Assembly (NCBI GenBank): GCA_038503065.1
Contig: JBCAMK010000022.1
Location: 248,001 to 312,000 of the forward strand
Length of the DNA: 64,000 bases
Direction: 5' to 3'
Origin: Paragyromitra xinjiangensis
Lineage: Eukaryota; Ascomycota; Pezizomycetes; Pezizales; Discinaceae
In this document: positions 24,321 through 36,000 of the stretch, piece by piece
Position numbering within the stretch: position 1 is the stretch's first letter
Layout: every line of letters starts with the position of its first letter
The notes under the pieces: generated by a model
Database searches by the model: none
Told to the model about the DNA's origin: nothing
The model's input: only the letters and a program-made list of their open reading frames with translations
Translations under genes and position numbers: made by a program

Positions 24321-26418
24321 TTACCACGGACTCCCGAAATCAAAAACCACAATTCCCGCTTGCATTCCCCCAACCTCACCCATTCCATCCCCACCCCCCG
24401 GTATACCATCCCCTCTCTTCCACCGCGTCCGCAACGCAAGATGCCGTTCAGACCACTGGACACCGTGGAGAAACTCATTATAGACCTCTCCGCGCACTTC
24501 CAGCACCGGTGCTCCTTTTCTTCTAGTTCTCCCATTACATACACCTTCTCCACCATCCAGCGGGTCGGTCACGACCCTAAAAGCCTCTCCACCTGCACCT
24601 CCAGTTGCAGGCGTGAGTAGTCCACCAGTTAAGGTTTTCCGTTCCTTCTGATTCATGATCCGCTCCCCATTCCTCTCAACACCAGCGAACTGATAGCTCC
24701 CAACATCGATGCGGAAGCGTCGCATACCACCCGTGTACTCGCCCCCCGCTTCACATGCCGGCTTCACATTATAGAAAGTCGCGCTGCATTGCTCCTCCGG
24801 GAGGAATATCTCGAACCGCTGACAGCGGTCTCTATACATGATCTTCTTCCTTTGCGGCAGCGGCGGGGGTAACGCCAACGACCCATTCAGTGATGCGGTC
24901 TGTGGCGCCAACGGTGGTATCGCTAAATGACCACCCACCACTACAGGCGGGGGCGGAAGAAGCGGAGGAGCCGCAGGAGCTGCGGGTAGGTGGTGCGGCA
25001 GTACAGGTGGGATATCAGCGAGGATGTCAAACCTTCGTTGAAAATCACGGTTTTTATCGATGGCGGAACGGTACACTGATTGGATCATTTCGAATCCTTT
25101 CCCGCCGGGCTTATTAGAGGGCTGAACAGACCATGCGGAGAATGCGACGGTTTCTGGCATGATGCCTCCTTCGTCGCCGGAGTCGGAGTCGGAGTCGAGG
25201 TCTTCGAGATCTTCCGATATCTGGTGTGATCCTGTGTTGGAGCTGCGGGAAGCGCGTTCCATTCGTTTGTCGACGAAGACAAAACATGATTCAACGACCC
25301 AGAATACTTCGCCCTTGGGTGGGTAGTCCATGTACAGGTCGCTCTCGATGAAGACTCTCGGTCCAACTCTATTTCCTAGGAATGGTGAATGGCGAAGATC
25401 GTACTTCGCCAGCAGCTTCCCAGGTGGACCGTCGTTTATCGAAAAGACTCTAACAAACACGGGACCCCACAGAGAGGGCGAAACATCCATATCCTCATGT
25501 AAGATGATCAACCGCTTAAACGGCCTATCCGTAACCATGACAAAAAACTGCTCGCCATTTGAAATCTCCCAAGATCGCTCGAGTTCCGTTTCAAGCAAGA
25601 TAGTACCCGTGCGGATATCGTGAGCGATAAAGTGAAGAACCACGGAAGGATGACCGTTTTTATTCTGCGGCGTTTTGCGAATATAAGTTAGCCGGTCTTG
25701 GGCGAAATCAACTTCCCCGAGCAGCCGTTGTGGGAGGTGAATTGGGAGTTTCCAAAGGAGAGTAGCAGCTGGGATAGAAAAGACTAGTATTCTACAACAC
25801 AGTTAGCCTTAAGCGCAACAACAACAAAGCAGTGGAAAAAACCCACAATGCTCTCCTCCCAAACCCATACCCATCCTCCGGGGTATCGTAGAAATTTAGT
25901 GTCACCACCAATAACCCTTTCCCCATCTGCACATTCAGCCTCGCACTCACCAAATCCTGATGCGAGATTTTCCCATCGTACAGACAGCACTTATCCAGTT
26001 CCACGAGGATTTTGCTATCCGGCCCCTCCGTAAGACTTTGTATCCTCAACACCCGATCTTCATGACTCGTCCAAGCAGCAAATCCATCCGCCGCATCCCA
26101 TTCTATCGAATCGCCATCACTACAGTCCAGCAACACCTCATGAACCTTCGTCGGTAATCCGAGTCTACGAGTATGATATCTATACGCAGCCCTACGATAC
26201 GGCAGGACCACAGACAACGCGGTAGGATTATCCCTAAAATCGACAGCCTCGGCGGTTCGCGGGAAGTGAGAGATGAGCGCGATTCGAGCGATGTACTCTG
26301 ACGAGAGAAGATCTCGCCAGGCTCGCGATACGCGCTGGAGACGGATGATGTCGATAGGGTCGAGCAGCTCGATGATCGGCGCGATTTCAAAGTCTCCAAG
26401 GCGGGAGAGTGGGTCCAT
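24321..26418 (-). CDS. F-box domain protein
   Basis: This is probably a substrate-recognition subunit of an SCF ubiquitin ligase. Two exons (26418-25871 and 25791-24321, intron 79 nt with a GCTAAC branch site) give about 672 residues. The N-terminal F-box is LGDFEIAPIIELLDPIDIIRLQRVSRAWRDLLSSEYI (about 7-43). The middle (about 50-330) consists of beta-rich segments like those following the F-box in fungal wall/WD-less F-box proteins. It is followed by an acidic SDSDSGDE linker and a Pro-rich stretch around 400-430. The ATG at 26418 is used because the frame upstream offers only a GTG at 26433. The target protein is unknown. Confidence 0.75.
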
Positions 26419-27502
26419 GGGTGCCGTATTCACTCTCGGTTCGAGTCAAGGCGCAGGTAGAGTGAGGTCTAAATAAGCTGGGGGCGCCAAAAAAAGATCG
26501 ATCTGGCGGGGTCTCTCGGTTCAGCCGCACTGCGGGACTTCCCGCCCCCACACACGACTGCAACCAACCAGAGGGGGATGTGGGTTGGGAGAATATATGT
26601 GATGGGGAATATTACAATAAGCTTATATCCGGGTGCTTACCGGTTTTCTTGTTTTATATCAAAGTGCATATTGCATTCTTAGACTCCTAGGGTTAGGGTA
26701 TCTCTTGGTTTATCATGCAGCCCACGAGTGATGGCTTATGTTCTACACAATGGGCCCAAGACATATTGCACCACTGAACGTCCCAAAAACTACACTATTA
26801 TCCCCAAATAACTAAAAACATAAAATTCCATTCCATACATGTAGTGTCACACTACAATACCTGTCCTAGGCAACACCATGCAGGGGCAGACGTAGAATGG
26901 CGATCAAATCCCAAAGTTACCCGATCCTCGCAGTACACGAGATAAATTCGGGCGAATCTCCTAAGCAAATCAACAGCGACAATAACATCACCCAGGCCCA
27001 AGGCTCGAAGATCCCAAAAGATACTTTCTCCCAATAACCCACCAGTACATTATTAGGATCTTCACCGGATCTTCACCGGCACAACCAGCAGCAACGTTTA
27101 CCCATGTCCCATCCTCACTCCTACCCATCGGAATCCCCGATATTCATCCGTTGGTAAGGAAGCTGCAGGAAGCGGCTCCTAAGCAGGCGTAAGGCTACCC
27201 GCCTTACTCTGTACCGGAGAGAACCCGAATCCCGAAGCGCAAGGCTTCTCCTCGTAACCTATCAGGAACGAGCCAAAACTTCCCAGCTAACAAACATCGT
27301 AAAAAGATGCATCCTACAGCAAGGTTTGTACAGCGATGTCTCCAGATCAAGGCTCGGTTGAGGCGAACAAGCCCAAGTGACTATCCGTGTTCCATGACTT
27401 CATCGACAGGGGTGCTAACCGAACCCGGTTATTATAAAGAACTTACGATGTCGACAACGACAACGACAACGACGACAAACCCATTGCGCGATAATAATAA
27501 AA
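26419..27502. other. Divergent intergenic region
   Basis: It lies between the minus-strand F-box gene and the plus-strand transposase-derived gene. It contains TACATGTA at 26836 and a short direct repeat of GGATCTTCACC near 27058-27078. No coding pattern is seen. Confidence 0.4.
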
Positions 27503-28088
27503 ATGCAACCCACCATGTCACCATCAACAGCCAATTCCCCTAAAACAAGAGCAGAGCCCGAAAAGAAAGGCCGACAAAACACCAAAAGAGGCAAAGAAGT
27601 CGGTATAGGCAGACGAGGAGCCGCAGTCGCACTAGCAAAGACCGGCCTCCCAGTAAGGGACATTGCGAAACTAATCCAAGTCCCCTCCTCCACCGTGAGC
27701 GGCATCGTTCAACATGCAGAGGAAATGGCCAAAATTAATGGTGGGGATGCATTGGATGATATCAACCTGAAGCCGAAGAAACGGTCGGGGAGACCGAAGA
27801 AGTGGACTGCAGAGGATCGGTTGGTGGTGAGTTAATGACTCTGGGCCGGGCTTTAGAAGTGAGGAATACTGTGCCAACCCGTTCGATTGGCAGGTTGTCG
27901 AGCTGTGTACGCGAGATGAATTGCAACGGAGTAAACCTTACTCTGCTCTCGCGAAAGAATGTCCTTTCGCTATCGACGAACATGCGATCAAGAGAATACT
28001 TGGCGAAGCTGGGTACGATCGTCAACGTGATATTCCTGACGAGACCCCTGCATCGCCGTCTCCGAGTTCGTCGCGAATGAACAGTTGA
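27503..28088 (+). CDS. Tc1/mariner-like transposase DNA-binding domain only (possibly domesticated)
   Basis: Exons 27503-27826 and 27894-28088 give about 172 residues. The first helix-turn-helix is GIGRRGAAVALAKTGLPVRDIAKLI then PSSTVSGIVQHAE (about 32-75). A basic linker KPKKRSGRPKKWTAEDR contains a GRPK hook. The second HTH has KPYSALAKECPF..HAIKRILGEAGYDRQ. This is the bipartite DNA-binding layout of Tc1/mariner transposases. The DDE/D catalytic domain that should follow is absent: the frame ends in a short Ser/Pro tail. The intron splits the two HTH units. No terminal inverted repeats were found around it. It is either a truncated transposon relic or a captured DNA-binding protein. A second in-frame ATG is at 27515. 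Confidence 0.6.
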
Positions 28089-29860
28089 AATGGAGATAGG
28101 TTGTAGATAAGGCGTTACTGAGACTTGAATGTGTGTTTTTCTTACAGGCAAGATTTGATTATTGGCTGGAAGCATCAAGGTTGTTTAGGGAGTACATATT
28201 CAGAGGTTAGTTGAAGAATGTTGTCCTGACCAACACATAAGGCCAAACCGTGACTATGCTCCGGGGAGCCATAATCAAGTTAAATGTAGTTAGGAGAAGT
28301 TTGATAGGTTAGGTAATCTTGGATGTAGGAATAGTGCCAAAGCATACTAGGCAGAAGGATAATATTCTCACGATATCCAGACGTGGAAAGGGAAAGCGAA
28401 CGCCCCACCAGTTCAAATTTCGGATGAAAAACAATACTCAACACTCCCGCAGTTACTAACCCTACAAGTTAGCCTCGCCAGCCACGTGCCCATTCCACTA
28501 TCATCCCGAAACATAACATCCTAGCGTTCCCACACCCAGCTCAACTCCCGAGTCCAAGAGAAAACCAGCGGTCAAAAAACCCGCCTCTCCGGAGTTTATC
28601 CGATCAGGAACTCCCGTGGATCCCTTCATACACGTGACGAGATTTACCGGAAGTGAGATTTGCTGCTGACGCGAGACGGACGGACGGACGGGGCGGGCCT
28701 TTGTAAGACCCTACCAAGTACCGCCCCTAGGACTCGGGGCTTACGTTTCTAGAGATGTTCTGGTGCTTCCTCGGTGTTCCACGGACCCGAGGAATGGTAG
28801 CGAGCGCCGAAATACCTTGTTTACCCTCGGACTCTCACTTGGATGGTGTCAATGCGGGATGTCAATGCGCATGGGTTATCCCCCTTGTATGGGATGCTGG
28901 AAGACCCTCTGAATGGCTGGAATTGGCATGGGAAACAGGGCGTTGACGTTCGTAAGGTATACGTGCGGTCGTTGTTGAACTTATGCGAGTGATAATGTAT
29001 GATGGTGGTTGTGGAAACAATACTTGTTACATACGATAAGAATGAGATGTACAATAATAGAGAGCTAATACCTAGACCACCTAGCTGTAAAACCCACGAA
29101 ATCGCAAATACCCTCATGTTATACTCACCGCACGCATTTCTACTTCCACGTAATCGGAAGGAACCGACGACGCCCATAATAAAAGATCGAGGTTTGATGA
29201 CTCACTTTAAAATTTGAAGGGGAGTGAGATGGTGTGGGTAATCTCGATATTTTGCCGGGCGGGTGGATCTTCAAGCTCATTCACAAAGAGCTTGAAGGCC
29301 TTTCAACTAACCGATTCTGCTTAGAAGCTTAAGGTAGCTTTAGCTGTCTTTTCTCCGCTGAACCTTGGCATCAGTATCTCCACTAGGCTTAGTTTTGCAA
29401 TGGTTAGCCTGATTTGTGGCAGTCGGCCATCAGGGGCTGGAAATGCTAAGAGGAGGCGTGTAATCAGTCCTATGGTGAAGATACTGCAAACTTAGCATTT
29501 TCCAGCTAACCTTCTCCTTTGTAATGTTACCTGACAATCATGTTCTAAAACATCTGAATACTAATAAACTCAGGGTGATGGGATGAAATAAACTCTGAAG
29601 AGCTTTATTCCAAGTATTTCTAAACTTAGCTCTAGCCAAGATCATTAGATATATCTTAGAAGACCTCAGACAGCAACAGCTAGAGGAAAACCGTAAAATC
29701 CATGGACTGTATTCAGGAGCTTACCTAAAGCTTCAAGAGGGAGATTCGAACCGAAACTTAAAAAGAGTTTAACGTCATGCAGTCTCGTTGACAGAGCCGC
29801 AAAGCTTGGCACAGAGCCTCACCCGATACACACCATAACGAAGCTAGGGAACGTGCGGTC
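28089..29860. other. Intergenic, no gene seen
   Basis: A short tandem GACG repeat (CGGACGGACGGACGG) lies near 28678-28693. Short open frames at 28755-28946 and on the opposite strand look fortuitous. A GATTCGAACC B-box-like string near 29741 belongs to no foldable tRNA. Confidence 0.4.
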
Positions 29861-31179
29861 ATGCAGAGCTCCCAGAATAGCACCCCATCTGCAACGTTTC
29901 CCCCCATGCCCTCCATTAAAGGATTCACCTGTTCTCTTACTATCGACGGCGATGACGACCCGGCAATTGAGTATGGTATCCAGCAGGAAGGTTCAGATTA
30001 CGCGTCTGCGTATGTTGTCGCGGAGGACCACAAGCGGTTCTCGTTAACCGTGACTGCAACGGAATACGTGCACCCAGCTTTAGACGTTGCGATTTGGATC
30101 GACGGGAAGTATCAGGACGGACGGATCATGGATAGGTTATCGGAGGAGAAGTTCAAGTTTAAGGAGAAGTTCACGGGGAAGGAAGAGAAGCAGGGGAGGA
30201 AGATGCTTAAGAAGCTTTGGAAGTTTGGGGAGTTGAATGTGGGTGGGTTCTATACCTTCGCCGGTTGATATAGTTGATCGTGGTGGTCATTGCTGATATC
30301 TTCTTCTGTAAATAGTGGATGAAAGAACTATTGATTGTGAAAGCGAGCGTGACGTACTCCTGAACCTCGGGATCATCGAGATTGTTGTTCTGCGATGCAA
30401 CAATTCCAAGCCTGGTGATGATGATGATGATTCTCCCGAACCTTCAGACCTACGGCCTCATCCGCGGGCAAAGGAGTACTGGAAAAACTGGGAATATGAC
30501 CAAAACCGTAACCTCCAAAAGAAAGGGAAACGTATAACACCTACAACCCACAAGGACTACACTAAGAAGCCTATCTACGAGAGTCACCTCAAAGGAAGAG
30601 ATCTCCGCCATCGCGTTACCACCGAAAAGGAATTTGCTGTGCAAAGGCGCATTAAAGAGAAGACGATTGAGTATCTAGACAGCTTCGAAAATCCTTACTG
30701 CATCTTAGTGCTGAAGTACCGGTCACGTGGTTCGTCCATTAATATCACTGGTTATTGTGACCTCATAGCTAACTGCATGTCTTATTCTAGACGCTCTCCA
30801 GAACATAGGCCTCATTCCACGCTCTCGTTCGCCGACACCTTCTTCGACACCTTCTTCGCCGTCATCGCCTCTATCACCCTCTCCTGAAGAGGTAGAGCGT
30901 CTGGAAAATCTCTCTAGAGAAGAAATCTTGCGGGAGTTCATTGCACTCAAGGTATCCATCTTCACTTTCATATGCTGCCACAGTTATCCAGCGAAATGGA
31001 ATTTAACCTCCTTCCAACAGAGAGCCAGAGCTAAAGAAGCAACACCCGGGGGTACGAAGATCAAACAGGAGGAACAGGAGGAACAGGAGCAAGAAAGACG
31101 GGCGAGAAAACGAAACAAAGTGAAGACAGAAATAATAGAGTCCGGAGACAATGTGGTTGTAGATTTGACCGATAGCTAA
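29861..31179 (+). CDS. Fungal DUF7918-like protein
   Basis: Exons 29861-30242, 30316-30729, 30791-30951 and 31021-31179 join in phase to about 371 residues. The N-terminal half has the pattern I associate with the uncharacterised DUF7918 family. It runs IKGFTCSLTIDGD, a YVVAEDHKRFSLTVTATEYVHPALDVAIWIDG segment, then an FKFKEKFTGKEEK block and a strand LGIIEIVVLRCN. The second half is charged and low-complexity. It has a Ser/Pro tract, an LSREEILREFIALK motif like that ending other members, and a C-terminal lysine/glutamate-rich stretch ending VVDLTDS, which resembles a SUMO-interacting motif. It is likely nuclear. Function is unknown and the family label is from memory. Confidence 0.65.
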
Positions 31180-32386
31180 CAACCCACAGCATCCACCCGG
31201 GTATCCGTTGCTTTATTTGTTTACTTTTTAAGCCCTCTTTCTCACTTGAAGTATCTTATGCTATGGCTCCCAGTTAGATGTTTCAGCATTTGATTTCTCA
31301 CCTCCTTTTCAATCTCCTGGTGAAGCCCTAGATAAATTAAGCGATGCTTGAAATTATAATCTTTCTTACGCGTGTACTCCGCAAGATCCCCCCATATATA
31401 GAAATAAGGATACTATCGTGATTGGCGGTGAGTCTATCAGACTACTCCATGGCTTTTACCACCAAATGTATCTTAAATATCTCTCCTACCCAAAAGCCCA
31501 TCCCACTACGAAGAACACATTTCTGTATCCAGATTCCTTCGCGGGGCGTGGGGGCGCATCACGTGGGTTCTAGGCTCAGCATAACAGAAAAACTCAACGC
31601 CCAATTACTTGGACTCCGGAGTTCGTCTATCTCGTCACGAATCTCCGACTTATCCTCCCGCGCGCCGTTAATGTTACCTAGAATTTAGAGTCCATGAAAG
31701 CTGAGATGTCTCTCCCAGAAGGGACAAAACTCCGCTGAAACGGAAGAGCACCCGGGTGGATGGTTTTTAAAGTAGTGTTTCAAGCTCATACGACAAAAAC
31801 TTCGTATTTTTTGCAGGAATATGCATATGTCGTAATGTCCCGCTCTGAAACACAGCACCAACCATCTAGCATAGATACATTTATCTGAGTGATGCTTTGT
31901 GATGCATACACAAAAGCCGGTCTACATGTAATCACGAACCATGTATCTTTAACCTTCCAAGACGCTCTAGACCCCTATTGAGCGGGATTCTAGCTAGACA
32001 TAGATATCGCATGTAATACCATTTTGAAGTCATTGTCATGGACATGGCACATCTGAGAACTATGCAGAACAGCGTCGTGTCTCTCCAACCCACTCTTTCC
32101 CCCCTGGCTATATCGCAACCGTTATCATCACGCTCTTGGCAACAACCTCATCGCAAACAAGGAAATGATCACGTACCTGAATATGTGGGTGGCTATCCGT
32201 ATTAGCCCAACAGGAGGCCTGAATGGAAATTTAAGCCGCATTATTACATCAGATTCTGGGGATATGCATGCCAAGGCTTTCTGCCCCGCCATCCAGCAAC
32301 ATAACACAAAGCTCCCCCCTCCTCTTGAGCTTCCTGTCAGACCCAACTACCAAAACGACGCAACAATCAAACTACTATACAATACT
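31180..32386. other. Intergenic upstream of the small E2 gene
   Basis: It contains TACATGTA at 31923. Nothing else recognisable. Confidence 0.35.
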
Positions 32387-33013
32387 ATGAGTTCCTCGAA
32401 ACGGATCACTCGTGTATATAAGATCCCGAAACCATGTCGCACAAGTGCACAACTAACGAGAGAGTAGGAATATGCCGAAATCGAAACGACCCCTCTGGCA
32501 GGAGTGGTCATAAACGCCATAGATGAAGATCTCTTCAAGTGGAACATCGAGCTCACAGCTCCTAAAGAATCTGTTTATGCCGTTCGTGAACACTTTCCCT
32601 CCCGACGGAGCTGAAGAATCTGACATAAGTTGTTGTATCACAGGGGGGCGTATTCAAGCTTCTCTTAACGTTGCCCAAAGATTACCCATTCAAGCCACCG
32701 ATTCTCAGCTTCCAAACAAAAATCTACCACCCGAACGTCAGCAATGATGATAAAGGTAGCATGTGTCTAGGAATTTTGAGGAGCGACCAGTGGAAGCCTA
32801 GCTGTAAGATTGCAGGAGTGCTTGAAATGGCGCGCGGGTTGTTGCTTGAGCCGAATCCGTGAATTCCCTCATCCCCTGTAAATCACACCTGTTGACTGAC
32901 TGGCTGTTGGCAGAGATGATGCCGTTGAGACTACCATTGCGGAACAGTATAAGACGGACAAAGCCCAGTTTGAAAAGAACGCCAAGCAATGGGTGAAGCA
33001 GTACGCGAAATAG
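32387..33013 (+). CDS. Ubiquitin-conjugating enzyme E2 (class I)
   Basis: A canonical E2 of about 151 residues is encoded by exons 32387-32413, 32468-32581, 32644-32858 and 32914-33013. Landmarks are the N-terminal helix KRITREYAEI, FKWNIELTAPKESVYAGGVF, PFKPP, KIYHPNV (about 73-79) and the catalytic Cys88 in KGSMCLGILRSDQW. The C-terminal helix region LLLEPNPDDAVETTIAEQY..QWVKQYAK follows. The protein is a bare UBC fold, so E3 partners supply specificity. The 27-nt first exon encodes only the start of helix 1. It is supported by a CTAAC branch site and restored reading frame. It is probably close to the UBC4/5-type or other housekeeping E2s; I cannot assign an orthologue. Confidence 0.87.
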
Positions 33014-36000
33014 TTGGAGGGCACGTCGGGGATGAGAAAGGCTGAACAGGCTGACTGAAACATGAGTTTTTGGCTTACTTTCTCTCTTGACTTTGGCCGG
33101 TTGGTTGGCTGTACGATAAAGACTTAACGACAGATTTGATGATATCCAGAGAATATTACAAGCGAAGAAAAAAACCACTTAGTCCGCACTTCTTTTGGCT
33201 TCTATGAAACGACAATTTGTCACAACTGTGTAAAGTACGTCACTCAAGGTAAAGATCCACCCGTCGGACATAAGCGCTTTTTCATCATGGATGCTGTGAA
33301 ATTACCTACTCTACCTGTAGTCCCTAGTACCAGTCGAGATCCCATGCTTGTCAGCGTTGACGTCAAAAATTATCCGTACTAGACTTCCTGGGAATTCTAA
33401 AATTGAAGTGGACGATAAACTGGAGCTTGCAACGATTTTTCAAGGGCCATTCTCACCATCTCCATGAATTCCTAAACTAGAGATATGTGATCATCTCACA
33501 ACCAGGATACCAGCCCTTCTACCAGGTTCAAAAGTTTGCCAAGCGCCCTTCCAGTTTACCAAGACGGTCCTTGCCGCCATGCAGTGACAAGGGTTTGGAA
33601 TTAGCGCCAGAATCTATATGCATGGCTTTACCGCCCATTAAACCGCCACATCCAGATACACGCGCGGCCGAAAATCGATCCCGATGGCTGACGGAACAGT
33701 GACCCGAAAAACTCTTCGCAGTGCCGGTGTCGCGTGATCAATTAAGGTTCTGTGCCGCATCTTGACACCCCGATGTGATGATGTGATCGGAGAGGGATTT
33801 TTCTCTTAGAAGGAGTGATATTTCATGATCCCGTTGATTTCACACGCACTGTCTTAAATTACTTTTTGTTTCCTGGACAATTGAATCCTGCAGCCCGATC
33901 GATCGGCTTGATCAACTAAAAGTATACCGTAAAAGGTTCCTGGCAATATTACACCACCCATCCAGTTGGTCTCAATAAGTTAGGCCCAGGGACACGCATT
34001 GCTCGAAAATTCGGGCGCACGGCGAGTTAACGTGATTTGATCAGCGATTTTTTTATCTTTTCCGATCTACTAAATTTCGTCAGGCTAAGACGCCAAGTGC
34101 TTTCGTTGGATGGTCTTAGTAGGATACATGTATGATTGTTCCTTAACCCAAGAATACCTTCACACCAAGACATTTGAAATGACTCGTCTAGTGCCGTATG
34201 TTATCCATGATGAGTTCCAAAGCCTTTCAGACTGAGCATGACAAATCCGCTACGGGAATATCTTATTGAGAAATCATATGTAAGATCAGTGTTCTTCATG
34301 ACTACCTCATTATTCAGCAAAAATCCTAGGAAGACAGTAATCCAGGTTCGAATACCAGCCAGTAAAACACGGCATCCCGGGGCCCGTCTTGAATATGGTG
34401 AAGGATTTAGGATTGTGACGCGTGTGTATTGTTGAGACGTGTTCCGAAGGAGTCAGAAAAACAATATATCCAAACCGACAAGGATGTTTCCCAAGCAGGG
34501 AATCAAATCTCGGTGACTGCGATGGGAAATCGATGTCGTTTTGGCGTACCTAGTCGTGTTGCTAATATCATTGATTGCGGAGACCCCTTTCACCCGGGGT
34601 TTAGCCGTGGGGGCGAAAGCTTCAACCCGTTTCAACTTCGTAACATTCCTATGCGTTTTGACTTCGGTTTTGGCCCTTCGCTTTGGGTAGACGAGGGTGG
34701 TAGGACAGAAAAGGAAGCAACCTGATAGAAAACGGGTTTTCCACGTTTGTGCGGCTCGAGCTTTTGGGCTCAGGCTGCTGTGCGGTACTTTAACTTGAGA
34801 TGCTGTAAGTACCGATACTGGATGAGGATATGATGTGCACTTGTTGACTTTCTTTTTTCTTTTTGCAGTTGAAATTAGTTGTTGGTTTGTTAGACTACCG
34901 ACATCAGACGTCGACCGTAAGTACTCGATAGTCCTGTCTGTACGTAAACGAACTGCAGTTCATCTCATTCTCCCGCGTTTCTTAAGGCTACCTTTGGTTC
35001 CTTTGCGCCTCATATGTAGGGTTGCGTTAGGGTATTCAGGATCCAAGAAATATCTACCAATTCCCAGTTGTCAAGGTCCCCCCCGCGGGTACCGGAACAG
35101 GGCATAAACCCACGCAGGAGGGAAGGTAGAAGCTGATGCATACCCCGCGGAATACGCAATGGCTATTACAGTATTGTAATCCCCTCGGATCGCAAGTAGG
35201 CTATGTCATTTTAAGTACTTGGGGTACTTGCGATGTCATTATGCTTACTTTTTGCTTTCATGCGAGTATGGTTCGAAATGCTTCGCCTACTGCAGAATCC
35301 ACAGTGTTTAGCGTTAAGATTGCGAAGAAAAGGGAAAGAAGAAAAAAAAGAAAGCAATTGCACTTCATCTACGATTTAGCTTTTATGGGGGTCTAACCGA
35401 GCTGTAGATGTACCGATCTTCGAGGGCAGGTGATGGTGAATGACCATTTTTTTTCCTTTCTTTCTTTCTTTCACGGACTATACTAATACACGATAGTCAA
35501 CAACCCCCTTTCCGTCGTTGTCGTTATTTCATGCAAGATGCAGGAACGCGGGGTAGATTACTCTACCATTGCAGATATGCAACTACCGGATAGACGAACG
35601 GGGGCAGACCTAATAGATAGTGTTTTTTTTTTAATTTTTCTGTTCCTGCGTAGGTGGGTTCTAGACACTACACTGCCCCTCGCTCTGAGGATTCCGATTT
35701 TTTTCGTGTTTGTACTCTCTGTGCAACGGTAGAGTTCGGACCTATCCCCGGGAACCTTGGTACGGATAAGCAAGTGATATTAGATGTTGGAGCTTGGATG
35801 CGTATATACCTCCTGGCTTCAGCTCTTTCAAGTCGGCTGCAACTGCATGCGCTATGCCATGCAGCCGCTCTGCAGCGCCAAAACCCAAGAGCAGAGATAG
35901 AGATAGATAGATATGCATTGGGCTAATTATAGGATGATTTGCAGTGGGTTGATGAAGGCTTCAACAAGACCACTAGCAGGACAGGACATCGTTCCGAAGA

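Noticed and set aside
29735..29815. Possible minus-strand tRNA with a GGTTCGAATC B box and AAGCTT-type ends that pair
   Set aside because: Neither the anticodon stem nor the T stem pairs, so no cloverleaf forms.
34340..34365. GGTTCGAATACC string resembling a tRNA B box
   Set aside because: No A box or cloverleaf upstream.
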